DNA of 64,000 nt from Cryptomeria japonica (taxonomy: Eukaryota; Streptophyta; Pinopsida; Cupressales; Cupressaceae). Below are positions 31,691 to 43,613 of the stretch, piece by piece (the stretch's first letter is position 1; the number at the start of each line of letters is the position of its first letter). The stretch spans positions 345,151,870 through 345,215,869 of the forward strand of contig NC_081412.1 of NCBI RefSeq assembly GCF_030272615.1, read 5' to 3'. Under the pieces are notes generated by a model, which was not told the DNA's origin, made no database searches, and worked only from the letters and a program-made list of their open reading frames with translations. Both the position numbers and the translations under genes were made by a program.

Positions 31691-33350
31691 TGAGAGTTCC
31701 TAAGCATGCAGACATAGCATTGAACATGAGGTAGTCTAGTAACAATATTTGTGGGTGGAGTGTTTGAGTTTGTTATTATCCTCAAATAAAGGTTGAGGCT
31801 AGTTAGAAGGTGCACATAGTTCCTCCACTACGAGAGAGTGGGTAGAGGAAGTGAGATGTGTGTTTTCAAAAATATTTGTTGGGTAGAGGATAGATATATG
31901 TGAGTTTATTTTAGATGTATGTGCAAGTTGCAATATGCGTTACATAGAGGATTTGATGAGATGAGGTTATCGAGGTTGGGTATAGATCACCAAGTGAGAT
32001 AGTTTGCAACAAAATTTGAGATTATTGATAAGAGAATTTTTATTGAGGATTTAAAAAGTTGAAGATGAAAAAGTAAAAAAAATTACATTTTTTATTGGAT
32101 GGATTTTGAGGATTCATATGCTTGAGAGAAGAGAGATAAATTTAAGATATATAATCATGGATGAATTTATAAAGTTGCAGTAGTATATTAATGAAATACA
32201 AGATATTGAAAAGTTACCGTAAAAGTGAAAATGAGAGAAGATAAGAGGTTTGGGCTATTTTTCTAATGATTTTTTGGTTGCACAAAAAAGAGAAGATGTA
32301 GTCGAGTGCCTTGCATGCAACACAAAAGAAGAGGCTATGTAGAGGACTTGGAAGGTCTGATATTCAATGAAGATGAAGAAGAATCAACAACAAAGATATC
32401 CCTATAGGTAGATATGAAGGACAAAATTACAAAGGTTGCAATAACAAAAAAACAAAATCCTTTGGAGGATATAGATGAATGTAAAAAAAGTGATTTCCTA
32501 ATGCAAATTGAAAGAGAATGGGATGAATTAATTGTAGGTGGTGGAAAAAATTCAACAAAAAATGATGAGGTAAAACATCTTTTATGAATGTTTTGATGAG
32601 GTTGATTTACTTGAGAATGTGAGAATGGAGAAGGATATTATAGTAGTAGAAGCAAAGTTGAATACACTAATTGCAAGTAAAGGAGATGATATAATTGGTT
32701 GTCTTATTCAAAGAAAGGAAGAAGAAAAAGATGAAGTTGCAACAATGGATGATATTTTAGTACTCAAGGAAAAATGGATCTCATAGAGTATAGATAAAGG
32801 AGCATGTCTTTCGAAATGCATGTTATAATTAAAGAAAGAGGTTGCAGTTATGGATAGTGTTGCAATAGATGTAAAAAATTATGAAATGTTCTTTAGAGGG
32901 AATTAGGATGATGGAGAGCATGGAGCAGTTGAGAAAAGAGAGGTTGGTTGTAAAACAAGAGGACACTACAAAGGTACATGTTGAGGTGGTGAGTGCAGAG
33001 GAGATTGAAGAGTACATTTGGTGGAGTTGGTCAAACTTGGGTGGGTTAAAATCCCCAAAGAAGAGAAGGGGAATGTTGAGTGATGAGATGAGGAGAAATG
33101 TTTAGTGGAGAAACATTTGGAGGCGGTCAAATTATGCTGGAACAAATTCCAAATTGACAAATAGTGTTGTAGACTAGATATGGTATAGGAGGGCAGGTTA
33201 TGTGGAGCTAATTCCACATCAAGGAAGATGAGATTAGAGAAACGTTGTTCGAGAAGGAGGATGCTTGTTCCATCTAGGTTTTGGAAGAGGAGAAAGTAGA
33301 ATCTATTAGAAGTATCTATTGCAATGATGGAGTTCATTTGAGCTAATCAC
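31691..33350 (+). pseudogene. Decayed internal region, unknown protein
   Basis: Purine-rich sequence with broken frames of charged, probably helical protein (for example VATMDDILVLKEKW at about 32740 and MKCSLEGIRMMESMEQL at 32881-33105, 74 residues). It follows the primer site, so it should be the 5' coding part of an LTR element. No diagnostic domain is visible, and the element ends abruptly where a - strand element begins. Confidence 0.4.
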
Positions 33351-33359
33351 TATCACCTC

Positions 33360-33770
33360 GGGGAATGGTTCCACACACTAGTACTCCCCTAAACCTACAA
33401 GTTTGACTTACAATTTGGTGGTACTATACTCGCTCAGTACATATCTAGAGAAAGATGGTTCCTTAGTTACCATTGGAGGGGTATTAATTATGTTTTTAGC
33501 AATTGAGGCCACCTCTTTTATATCTTTTCTCTATTCTCTGACTTGAGAAAGGGATTTGCTAAAATTTTCCTCATTGTCCAACCATTCCTCTCCTTGGGTG
33601 TTGGTTCCTTCTATGGTTTTTATAAGAGCTGCCCTCTCTTTCTTGCTCCCGAGTATCTCTCATTTCTAGCAACTGATGTTCTAGCCATTTGCTTGAACCT
33701 TAACATTTTGGTGTAGGAACATTCAAACATTAGATTTTTGTAATGAGCTCATAGGTCCATGAGTTGAACC
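33360..33770 (-). pseudogene. Fragment of the internal region of a - strand LTR element
   Basis: On the - strand, downstream of a primer site at 33771-33786, a broken frame gives a KMLRFKQMARTSVARNERY stretch. It could be a Gag start. No domain can be named. The rest of the element is missing to the left. Confidence 0.35.
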
Positions 33771-33786
33771 CAGTGCTCTGATACTA
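33771..33786 (-). other. Primer binding site on the - strand
   Basis: The - strand reads GTAGTATCAGAGCACT, a one-base variant of TGGTATCAGAGC, two bases inside the LTR end TTAATTTCA. Confidence 0.6.
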
Positions 33787-35228
33787 CATGAAATTAACAC
33801 AAAACCAATAGTAAAGAAATAAATTCAATTTACTTTTCACAAGTTAAAGAAAAAAAAGGTAGAAAAAAATGATTTTTTTCGCTTTTAACTCAAACAATCA
33901 TTTAACTAAATGCATAAATATATTCAAATAAAAATTTATGGAAACATAATAATTAATTTTCATTTCAATTAAAATTTAATACATTACATAGCATAAACAA
34001 ATATTACCAAAGTTACCCACTTAGGAATCTTGTATCTATCTCGCAAGCCTTGGCTAGTCAACTATAGGAGGGAGAGCATCATTCGGGAACTACTCCTCCA
34101 ACCATAGACCAACAATATCTTGCATACCTTCCCAATAGAAGTGGCCCTACTTGATGAGGAGTATAGACAAGGAGACCTACGTCGAGCCATCCGAGTACTG
34201 GTATTGTGTGTCACATATCTCATTTTGATCAAACTACTTTAGACTATTGATTATCTTCTAAGTATGACCAATTTGGAAGATCTATGTTTTGGAAACACTT
34301 GTAAACTGACTAGTCTCATGTAGCAACAAATATGACACTTTAGCCAAAGTTTTATTTTAAAATTCATAAGTTCACTCATCTCTTATTCGACTCAGAGACC
34401 ACCCATCCTAGGGTTTAGAAAGTTTTGACTCTCTAGTCAAATCACAAACTAACACAAACTAAACATAGAGTTTTAAGTACTTATCTAAAATGGACACCCT
34501 CCCTGATACTACAAACTAGGTTCTTGCTGACTACCTTAGTCCATGTGAAAATATATTTAAGACTTCTTAATAACGTAAAATACAAACATGAAAACTTTGG
34601 AACATAACTCTTTGTCTACAACCCATTTGACCAAATATTCTTAATTAAACTAATGAGTAATATTTTAAATTATCTTGTAACTAGTAATTAGACCACAATT
34701 TTCTTTTTAAAGAGGAGAACAACTCTTGTGTTCTATAATCCTTATAGAATAACAAACACTGATATATTGACATGCATAAGAAGGAACTCAAACATGATGC
34801 ATATCAAGCTACTTTTCTTACTGATAACATAATAATTTCTAAACACAAAAAAGGTTTTTTAATATTATCATACAAGTATTTCAATAAAAAGACACATTTC
34901 CTATGCAATTAATGTGCATCTATAATATCAATTAAAATGAAGAAAAATGACTTCCAAGTGAATATAGAACATTTTTGGATAATGATCTGAAAAACTTCAG
35001 ACAAGAGAAGATATGATCCCTTGAGTCCTTTACAAAGCAAGCTCCTCCAATATCCCTCGAAAACTTCTCAAGTAGACAAGGAAAAAGAAAAAGAATCTCT
35101 TCTCTATCCTAGCTATGAAAGAGAGAACACCAAACTAACTACTTTCCCTTGCAAAACAAAACTAATTATCCTTTCCTACAATTTCCCCACAAGCACAAAG
35201 TAAGTGTGTGCCTCTTCTCAAAAACACC

Positions 35229-35241
35229 CCCTTATATAGGT
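35229..35241 (-). promoter_or_regulatory. TATA box in - strand LTR
   Basis: The - strand reads CCTATATAAGGGGG. The palindrome row lies about 320-470 bp upstream of it. Confidence 0.5.
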
Positions 35242-35559
35242 TAAGGAGAAGAGATTATTAAGCTATGTAAGCTTATCCATTCCCCATGAAAAGTCCAAAG
35301 TTTGTTATTTTTAACCGTAATATGTGGGTCAATTTAAATCAAAATAACCCCCACATGGTATTATTAAATTGGCTTAATAAATTAATTTTAAATGCCCTGA
35401 CTCTATAACCTACCTCATGGTGGTATTAAAAAGGGGGGGGGGGGAGTTTTAATAGTTTAATTACCCTTAATCAATGAGAGTAGGGTAAACTTTATATAGT
35501 CTACAATCCCTTGCAAGTAGGGTGCACTTAATGTAAACCCACTCTCATGTGAGTAGGGT

Positions 35560-35703
35560 CCACCACATATGGTGGCCACCCTCCTCACCATTACCACTTA
35601 AGTGGTAGTTACCACACATCCTCTCACCACTACGTGGTGGTTGTAGAATTTTCCAAAGAACCCCCACCATGTGGTGTTTGATGAAGTCTCCCACCACGTG
35701 GTG
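35560..35703. promoter_or_regulatory. Row of five CCAC/GTGG palindromes (G-box-like)
   Basis: Five inverted repeats in 144 bp: CCACCACATATGGTGG (35560-35575), TACCACTTAAGTGGTA (35592-35607, perfect), CACCACTACGTGGTGG (35625-35640), CACCATGTGGTG (35665-35676) and CACCACGTGGTG (35692-35703, perfect, with a CACGTG G-box). The first four centres are 32-38 bp apart and the last two 27 bp. They lie in the likely U3 of the LTR. bZIP and bHLH factors bind CACGTG-type sites, so an enhancer role is plausible. Confidence 0.6.
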
Positions 35704-35752
35704 ATGGAGACTCTTTAATATGCCCCCCATAAAAACCAATTCATGAAACTAT

Positions 35753-35885
35753 TATACACACACACACACACAAATGTATATGCATGTATTATAAAAACAA
35801 AATTTGATATATTAGAAAAAACAATAGTATTATGAAATACTTGTAAATACATAAATACATAAATACATAAATACATAAATATATA
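35753..35885. repeat. Microsatellites (CA)n and (AATACATA)n
   Basis: ACACACACACACACACACAC at about 35755-35772 and four copies of AAATACAT at 35847-35880, next to the LINE insertion point. Confidence 0.85.
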
Positions 35886-35905
35886 CATATGTACATACAT
35901 TTACG

Positions 35906-35920
35906 TATTTCTCCTACATG
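35906..35920. repeat. 15-bp LINE target duplication, left
   Basis: TATTTCTCCTACATG, identical to 58106-58120. It flanks the poly(A) end of the LINE. Confidence 0.93.
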
Positions 35921-35981
35921 TTTTTTTATTTTTATTTTTTTTACTTTTTTTCTTTTTTTTTTAAATTTTTTTATTTTTTTT
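35921..35981 (-). other. Poly(A) tail of the LINE
   Basis: A 61-bp T-rich tract on the + strand interrupted by a few other bases, directly after the target duplication. Confidence 0.88.
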
Positions 35982-36194
35982 GTGTTATCTTTATGGGGAT
36001 AGCTTCCTATATTGATTGAAAAAGTTGTACATTAATATCCATACTGACTCCAATACTAGCCAACAAAAAACTAATTTCAACTGTAATAACTTCCTATAAC
36101 CACTACTACCCTGACACAAACTTTAGATCTCAAACCCTGAAACATACAAGATCTCAAACCTCGAAACATACAAGACTATATCCAAATAGAATCC

Positions 36195-36848
36195 TCACAC
36201 ATTCCTCAGATAGTGCAACACTTGCAAAATCAGTTCACCCAAGTTGAACAGGGTGTCAGAAGATGCCTCTGTCAGCCACCAGTCTTCATTCTCCTTTAGT
36301 TGTCTGGACGCAGTCAAGTCTCCATTTGTGACCCCATCTCTGAAAGTCGACCAGGCCGTCATGACAAACACCTTCTTTTGTCGCTTCTCCTCCCTCCACT
36401 CCCTATCCTCTCACTTCTCTTCGCTATCCACCATATTCTGAACACCGCCTACCTCCTCAACATTTGATAGGTCTTCCTCCTCATCTGTCTCTCCTTCTAA
36501 ATCAGAAGATAAATAGTTGTTAGGATTAAAATATACTTTGAGAATACTCTCCTTCACTTCGTTATGCATCTCACACAGTGCAGCCGCCACCGCATCCCCA
36601 TAGGCTTCATTGATGAAATCACCCACAATATTAATGCACCTCTCCTTGTATTCTAGAGCCTCCACAATCGATGCTAAAAGAACCTCATAGATGAAGCCGT
36701 CGCACCAGTTCCTATCCAGATTTAATGAGATATCCACCATTTCTAGTATAGCCTCATAAATATCATCCTCTACACTAAAAAGTGTAATGCACTAGTGTTC
36801 AATAGAATCTGCACAATTTTTGCATGCTATTGCTATAAATGAAGCCAT
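36195..36848 (-). pseudogene. Extra frame at the 3' end of the LINE
   Basis: One phase of 217 codons from Met at 36848 to TGA at 36195, broken by two stops (TAG near 36794, TGA at 36411-36413). It includes FIAIACKNC, VEALEYKERCINIVGDFINE and a strongly acidic segment (LEGETDEEEDLSNVEEV). The open phase extends upstream without a stop through the copia junction into 52348-52450 of the LINE, so it may be the C-terminal end of ORF2 beyond RNase H or a separate third frame. No known domain is recognised. Confidence 0.5.
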
Positions 36849-37785
36849 CCTAATCATACACCAGATATATTTTCCTAAACGGACTGTTGGATTATTGGCA
36901 TTGTCAAAACCGGTCAATCCAGAGAACCAATATATGTGCTAAGATTTGTCATTGATGTCCAACACTTACTGGTAAAGTGGTGTTGTTTTTCAGTAAGCAA
37001 AAGTGATGACTTACAATACATGGAAACAACATTGGTATTGAATGATCAAAGGTTCAATCAGCTCAAGGTAAGATAGACTAAGCGAATCGGTCTATCATTC
37101 AGGAAGATCGGTCACTTTGATGATGATGAAGTCACAAAACGTGACTCGAGCAAGAAAACATGAAGTTGTATGCAAATCGGTAACTCATTGGCAATCAGGG
37201 AAAGAAACTTGATGCTAGCACAACAAACTAACAATCAAAGGATGAACCGGTAATATATAAGTGCAGTGTCATACTGGTACACCGATATGAAAGACAGTTA
37301 ATCACCATAAATCTCAGAGCGGTGATTGGTTATTTAGTTGTGGTGGCAAAGGATGAGTTGGTGAGCATGTGTCTACACCAAATCACATGTTGGTAAGGTC
37401 GAATTTCAGTTATCATGCAGTCAAGTATAATTACATGTGGATTTTCTGGTTTCAACTTATTTGACTGAACACGACTCAAAAGTTTCTATCTTTGGGAGTT
37501 GCAGTGGTAGAAGTTGTTGAACACTTGGCAGAATTGTTGTAAGGTGCGCAAAGAAAGAGGGAGATTTTGAATTTGAATCTTCTGAAATCCATGATTGCTT
37601 TGATTGAGGGAATGCCTGAAAGTGTCAGCAGAAATTGTATAAAGTGTTCTTGAGTTCATTCAGAAGTTTTTTTATTGTGAAATTTAAAACAAGGAAATCT
37701 TGTTGAAGGTGATACAAGGTGAAGAGAAGAGAGAGAGGACGTGCTAAGAGTTGTCAGCACAGTAGAGTGTGTTTGAGGTAGATCA

Positions 37786-37931
37786 ACTAAATGCGGAGTC
37801 GAGAGACAAAGAACCGGCTGAGTGCAGAGTCAAAGGACAGAGGACTGACAGAGTGCAAAGCCGAAGATCAGAAGACTGACAAAGTGTAGTGTTGAGGGAT
37901 AGGTGACCGACTAAGTGAAGAGACAAAGGTG
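37786..37931 (+). repeat. 31-bp tandem repeat in LTR, 4.7 copies
   Basis: Units at 37786, 37817, 37848, 37879 and a partial at 37910, each exactly 31 bp, with core GAGTGCAGAG and ending GACTG/GACCG. The same array is kept in the other LTR at 51621 to about 51766. Confidence 0.88.
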
Positions 37932-38067
37932 TAAGAATAAAACCGGTGTTGTACAAAGAAGACACAACCGGTGTGTATTGAGTGTGATGCATATTGAGAT
38001 CTGATCAAGCTATTAGTAGCTAATTCAATAGATCATCCATCTGTTGCTTTCTAACCATTGCAACATA

Positions 38068-38290
38068 AATCCCTTAACCGGGTGGACTTTAACAGGTCCC
38101 TATTGTAAAATCCCTTAACTGGGTGGAATTTAATAGGTCCCTATTGTAAAATCCCTTAACCGGGTGACATCTTAATTGATGTTCTAAGTCCTTTAACTAG
38201 GCTACTCTTAACAGGGTAAAGGCACTAACCAACCTTGAAAAAAATCCCTTAACCGGGTGGCACCTAACAGTGTCTTTATAATCTCCTAAT
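38068..38290 (+). repeat. Repeated CCCTTAACCGGGTGG blocks in LTR
   Basis: Four close copies of ATCCCTTAACCGGGTGG, with spacers holding AACAGGTCCCTATTGTAA. The inner copia and the non-autonomous element carry one or two related blocks (CTTAACCGAGTGG at about 43132; CCTTAACTGGGTAGG at 8580). Confidence 0.7.
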
Positions 38291-38554
38291 AGGGATGGCT
38301 CTTAACCAGGTGTACTTCAGAAGAGTACAAATTTTGTGAGTTCCTACTCACACCGTGGTTTTCTCCCATTTGGGTTTCCACGAGATAACTTCTTAGTGTC
38401 ACTGTCAACTTTTCATGCTTGCATATTTTACTTCAGTGATTAAGTATATTATTGGATTTTAGATGAATGCAGATTTAAGTTAAAAGTTAAATTGTGAAAA
38501 TTTGATTAAGTGTTGATTCACCCCTCTCCTCTAAGCACCAGTTGGGACTAATAA

Positions 38555-38567
38555 TTGGTATTAGAGC
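38555..38567 (+). other. Primer binding site (Met-tRNA)
   Basis: TTGGTATTAGAGC one base after the LTR end; one change from TTGGTATCAGAGC. Confidence 0.88.
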
Positions 38568-38619
38568 TTCAAGTCCCTAGAATCAGAAGAATCTTAACCG
38601 ACTTAGGGAGAGATGCAAG

Positions 38620-41600
38620 ATGATGCGTAAGGAGGGTCCTAAGTTCTCTAAAAAGAATTACACCTTATGGTGTGGAAGAATGAAACTATATCTAAGATCC
38701 CTAGGTGAACACTACTGGAATCATGTGATCACAGAGTACAATGAACCTTATGAGATTCTTACTCCTGACCAGATCAAGGAAAGACAAAATAATACTACTC
38801 CTATGGATCTGATTGTTAGCACACTTTCAAATAATGAATTTGCTGAGGCACAAGATTTGAAAGCAAATTTTCAGATATGGAATAAGTTGAAGATAGTCTA
38901 TGGGGAAGATCCTCATGTTCAAAAGGTCAAAGTAGACAACCCGAGAGAAAAATATGATGAGATGGGGATGTAGGAAGGAGAAAACATAGAGCAGTATAGC
39001 AAAAGGATAAATGATGTAGTAAACTCCATTAAAAGTGTTGGAGGAAAGCTTGAGGAGAATGATGTGGTTAGAAAAATCCTAAGAACCTTGCTACCATAAT
39101 ATGCAATAAGGGTCTCTGCTATCCATGAACTCAGATCCTTGGGAACAGTCAATGTAACTCTTGACTCACTGATTAGTAAGTTGACTACTTTTGAGTTGAG
39201 AAATTATGACAACAATGTACCAAAGATTGATGTTGCTTTCAAAGAATCCATGATGCATGCACCAACAAGGAGAAGGAAATAAATAGGTATTAGTTCTAAT
39301 ACCATAACTAGTCATTCCCATGAAAATGACAATCTGCTATCTGAGGAATACGAGCAAGATGAAATTGAATCTCTATTGGCAAGAAGATTGCCAAGAGGTA
39401 AAGGGAAATACAAAGGTAAACTACCCTTAAAGTGTTTGTCCTGTAATAAGATAGGTCATATTGCTAAAAGATGTCCTAACAATGATAGAGACAGGAAGGA
39501 TAATTTTAGAAGCTATAGGGACAAGAGAAAGAAGGAATGTTATCTTGCAGAAGAAGGAGTCACCGATGAAGAATTAGAGGGATCTGATGGAGATGGCATT
39601 GCATTTGTGGTTGTCAAGGAGGACAAAATAGAGGAAGGAGATATGGCATTGATTTCTAGCACAAACTAGTGTGGAGAATGGGTGATCGATAGTGGTTGCA
39701 CTCACCACATGACTGGTGATAGGAACAAATTCCTCAACATGGAGGACTGCAATGGAGGAACTATGAGATTTAGAAATGATGCCCCTTGTGCAGTAAAAGA
39801 TAAGGGGTCTATAGCCCTTAATGATATGACAAATTGTGATGATGTCTATTGGGTAGAAGGATTAAAATATAGTTTTTTAAGTGTTGCACAACTTAACAAT
39901 AAGGGTTACCGGTTAGAGTTCAATGAAGGAATATGTAAAATAAATGACAAATCAGGAAATTTGATAGCCACTAGTAAACAGTCAAGAGGCAACCTGTTTC
40001 ATCTAGACACCACCATAGGTAATTGTCTAGTGCCTAAGGTTGAAGACAACTAGTTGTGGCATAAAAGGTTGTGTCATGTTAACTTTGATAGCATAGAAAA
40101 AGTCAGTAAGGCAAAATATGTCAGAGGTATGCCTGATATAGTAAAACGTGAAAATGCTATGTGCAAAGAGTGTCAACTAGGAAAGTTGACCGGGTTTAGT
40201 TTCAGCAGTAAAACTTTCTCATCTGAAAATGTGCTGGACTTAGTTCACACAGTCTTGTGTGGTCCCATGAGAACCAAGAGTTTCTATGGAGACCTGTATT
40301 TTATGTTGTTCGTGGATGACTTCTCAAGAATGTTGTGGGTTATATTCTTGAAGGAAAAATCTGAATCTTTTCACATGTTTAAGGTGTTTAAGGATCGAGT
40401 AGAAAGAGGAGCCAGTAAGAATCTAAAGTGTCTGAGATCAGATAGAGGAGGAGAGTTCACCTCTCAAGAGTTCATGAATTACTATAAGGAATAGGGGATT
40501 ATGAGACAAATGTCTACACCTAGATCACCTCAGTAGAATGGAGTTGCTAAAAGAAGAAACATAAGTCTTATTGATTGTGCAAGGAATATGATGATACAAA
40601 AGGACATCCCACATATCTTCTGGAGAGAAGAAATAAGCACTATTGTATACACTTTGAACTGGATATAGGTAAAGAAGGGGACAAATAAAACTCCCTATGA
40701 ATTATGGAGTGGATACTCACCTAATGTTTGTTATTTCAAAGTATTTGGAAGTAGGTGCTATATCAAGAGGGATGAGTACACTGGAAAATTTGATCCCAAG
40801 AGTGATGAAGGAACCTTCTTAGGTTACTCAACAAAGAGAAAGGCATAGCAATGTTTTAACAAAATGAGCGGTAAGATTGTGGAAAGTGATAATGTCAGAG
40901 TAGATGAGTACTCTGAGAAAAATGAACAGAACAGTATGAGTGAACCAAAGGACTATAAAGGGTTTGAGTACAATGTACTGGTGGAACCTACTGAAGAAGA
41001 TCTTATTGAAGTGGCTAATGAAGAAGCCTGTGAAGTAGAACCTGCACAACTGGTAGAAGAAGCTTCTAGGAGTGAACCGACATTGGCCAAATATGTCAGA
41101 AATAATCACTCTGTAGAAAATATCATCGGTGACAAGGATGCAGGAGTTCTAACTAGAAGAAGAGAAAGAGAGAATGGGTGTATGCTCTCCATTTTTTAGC
41201 ACAAAACAATAAAGGAGGCTCTAAAAGATGATGACTGGGTCAAAGCCATGGAAGAAGAACTAGAGAAAATTGAGAAAAATGATACATGGACTCTGGTGCC
41301 CAGACCAAAAAATAAAAATGTAATAGACACCATGTGGGTGTTCAGAAATAAAATGGATGAAAGTGGTAAAGTGATAAGAAACAAAGCAAGATTGGTTTGT
41401 AAGGGCTATGCTCAAGAAGAAGGTTTGGACTATGGAGAAACCTTTAGACAAGTGGCCAGGTTGGAAGGGGTCAGAATTTTGATGGCTTATGCTTCTTATA
41501 AAAGGTTTAAAGTATACCAAATGGATGTCAAATCAGCATTCTTAAATGGGGTGTTAGAGGAAGAAGTACACATAGAGCAACCAAAAGGGTTTGCATCTAA

Positions 41601-42063
41601 ACATGGGAGGAATATGGTATGTAGGTTGTAGAAGGCTCTATATGGGTTGAAACAAGCACCAAGAGCTTGGTATGAGAGGTTACACTCATATCTGCTAAGC
41701 ATAGGGTTCAAAAGAACCATCGATAATAGTAACCTATATCTGAAGAGTGGAGCTGAAGGAAAACACCTAATTGCTGAAATATTTGTAGATGACATCATCT
41801 TTGGGGGATTTGATGAGATGAGAAGAAAATTTGCAGAACAAATGCAACAAGAATTTGAGATGTCCATGATTGCCAAGATAAAGTTTTTTGTTGGCCTACA
41901 AGTCTCTCAACCAAAGAATGACATCTTCATCAGTCAAACTAAGTACATAAGGGAAATTCTGAAAACTTTTGGAATGGAAGATTGCAAACCTATTGGAACT
42001 CCAATGATTACAGGTTGTAAGCTATCTAAATATGATGACGCTGAAGAAGTGAATGAGACACTT
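38620..42063 (+). pseudogene. Outer copia Gag-Pol: gag, protease, integrase, most of RT
   Basis: A single phase from 38620 to the inner insertion with 11 stops and no frameshift. Gag (38620 on) ends with an intact knuckle CLSCNKIGHIAKRC (about 39436-39477). Protease: WVIDSGCTHHMTGD at 39682. Integrase: WHKRLCHVNF and CKECQLGK (zinc domain), LFVDDFSRM and SDRGGEF with the first two catalytic Asp; the third residue is Lys (NGVAKRRN instead of NGVAERRN), so integrase is dead. RT: YQMDVKSAFLNG and FVDDIIFGG with its Asp pair intact. The frame continues after the insert at 49683. Confidence 0.9.
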
Positions 42064-42068
42064 TACCA
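42064..42068. repeat. Target duplication of inner copia, left (tacca)
   Basis: TACCA before TGTTGGCATT; repeated at 49678-49682. Confidence 0.93.
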
Positions 42069-43569
42069 TGTTGGCATTACAATAAGTTTGTTGGTATGAT
42101 GATATTGAGAAGGTTGTTGGAGATTGATGATATAATTGATAAAGGATGATTACTGTCTTAATGATATTATTATTTTGTCATTGATGTCAAGCAATTGATT
42201 TTCTAATTTAGTATGATGTTGCCATATCTTAAAGAGTATGTTTTGATGAGTATAAAGATGTCAGTAAGTGACAGAAAGAATGTGAAAATGAAGGGGAGTA
42301 ATAAGTTATTCAATGGACAACTATTACCGAGTTAGACAGTCATGAGATTATGTCACTTTGATTGTTTTGATATCCTATATATGTGTATTTGAAGACTGAA
42401 TAAGAAGGATAAAAGATTCCATGCAGCAAAATGAGTAAAGGTTTGATATTGTTCTATTTTACCGAGCAAGGACCTAGTCGGTAAACACCAAGGTTATCAG
42501 TGTTGGTTAAAGAAGAAAGAAGTTATCGAGTAAAGTTCAGTATTTACCGAGTATTAACCGAGTAGTAACAAAATACATTGGATGAATAAATACATTATTC
42601 GATGAAGGATGCCAATGAGCTAGAGATTTATAGTAGATTGGAATGTCGTGCAAGAAGTTTGTTAAGGATCAACGGCAATGAAAATTCAAGAGTTAGATCT
42701 ACAACACAGATTGAACAATCATAATCGAGCACAAGTACCAAGGAAGGAATACAAGTTTCAAGGCAAGATAAAACGTTTTTCAGTTCGAAGGATTCAATGA
42801 ACCTAGTCAAGTTTGTAGATCTGATGGCTAAGATTAATCATGGGAAATATGATTAAGGAGATTAAGCGGTTAGGAATTGCTTATAAATAAAGAAAAGTTG
42901 ATGAACAATGTATTCAGGCAAATAGAAGAGCAGTGATACTGCAGAGGTGATTACCGAGTACAGAAGATTGAAGATTTGATTGAAGAACAGATTGAGAAGC
43001 CCAACAAGGAGGAAGATAAGTCTTATGACAAGATTATTTTGAGCACATAGAGTCTGCTTTAACATTTCAGATGTGAAGTTGTAGATATATTTTATTATTG
43101 TTATTTATTTTTGTAAGTGATAAGAAATCTCTTAACCGAGTGGACCTAACAGTCTTATTTGTAAATCCTCTAACAAGGTAACATTCTGGATGAGTGTTTG
43201 AAATCCTTTGACAAGGTCACTTCTAACAAAGTGCAAGATTCTGATAAATTTGAGGGAAATCCCTTGACCGGGTCACATCTAGCAATGTGTTTATGTAATC
43301 TTTAACAGGATTGGCTTTTAACCAAGCATACTCTAGAAAAGTATATTTTCTGCATGGGTCTGAAATCCCACAGTGGTTTTTCCCTATTTGGGTTTCCACG
43401 TTAAATCTTGTGTTAAATGTGTTTTGATGTTTCAAGTTTATCAGTTTATGAGTTTGAATGATTTACAGTCATAGTTGCGTATCAAGTAAAGTTCTACCGA
43501 GGTTGAATTTGAAGAATATTTTGAATAGTATGTTTATCTGATTCACCCCCCCCTCTTATCTAACTAACA
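42069..43569 (+). repeat. 5' LTR of the inner copia
   Basis: 1,501 bp, TGTTGGCATT to ATCTAACTAACA. TATAAATA at 42882-42889; hairpin AGTGG...TTGGG...CCACG at 43372-43400; the run of C then TCTTATCTAAC precedes the end. Confidence 0.95.
42882..42889 (+). promoter_or_regulatory. TATA box, inner copia 5' LTR
   Basis: TATAAATA. The matching place in the 3' LTR (48991) reads TTTAAATA, so the TATA box is intact only in the 5' copy. Confidence 0.6.
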
Positions 43570-43570
43570 A

Positions 43571-43583
43571 TTGGTATCAGAGC
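43571..43583 (+). other. Primer binding site (Met-tRNA), inner copia
   Basis: TTGGTATCAGAGC, the unmutated site, one base after the LTR end. Confidence 0.93.
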
Positions 43584-43613
43584 TGGAACTCCGAAAGAAA
43601 AGTTTAAAGGAAC

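Larger units (their letters stand above)
33789..35715 (-). repeat. LTR of a - strand element (right edge uncertain)
   Basis: On the - strand it ends TTAATTTCA next to the primer site, with a TATA box at 35229-35241 (CTATATAAGGGGG). The U3 part contains a 12-bp G run on the + strand (35433-35444) and a row of palindromes (35560-35703). A GGGGGGCAT motif at the right edge (about 35717-35728) looks like a polypurine tract, so the edge and the element type stay open. Confidence 0.45.
36885..38553 (+). repeat. 5' LTR of the outer copia
   Basis: 1,669 bp, TGTTGGATTATTGG to GGGACTAATA (the 3' LTR has ACTAACA, so the last CA is mutated). It contains a 31-bp tandem repeat (37786-37931), a possible TATA at about 37250, several CCCTTAACCGGGTGG blocks at 38068-38285, and the hairpin CGTGG...CCACG at 38354-38382. 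Confidence 0.92.

Noticed and set aside
36244-36441. Ser/Phe-rich + strand frame
   Set aside because: Antisense of the acidic frame at the 3' end of the LINE.
37786-38290. Satellite DNA
   Set aside because: The repeats are few, inside an LTR, and present in the same form in both LTRs, so they belong to the element.
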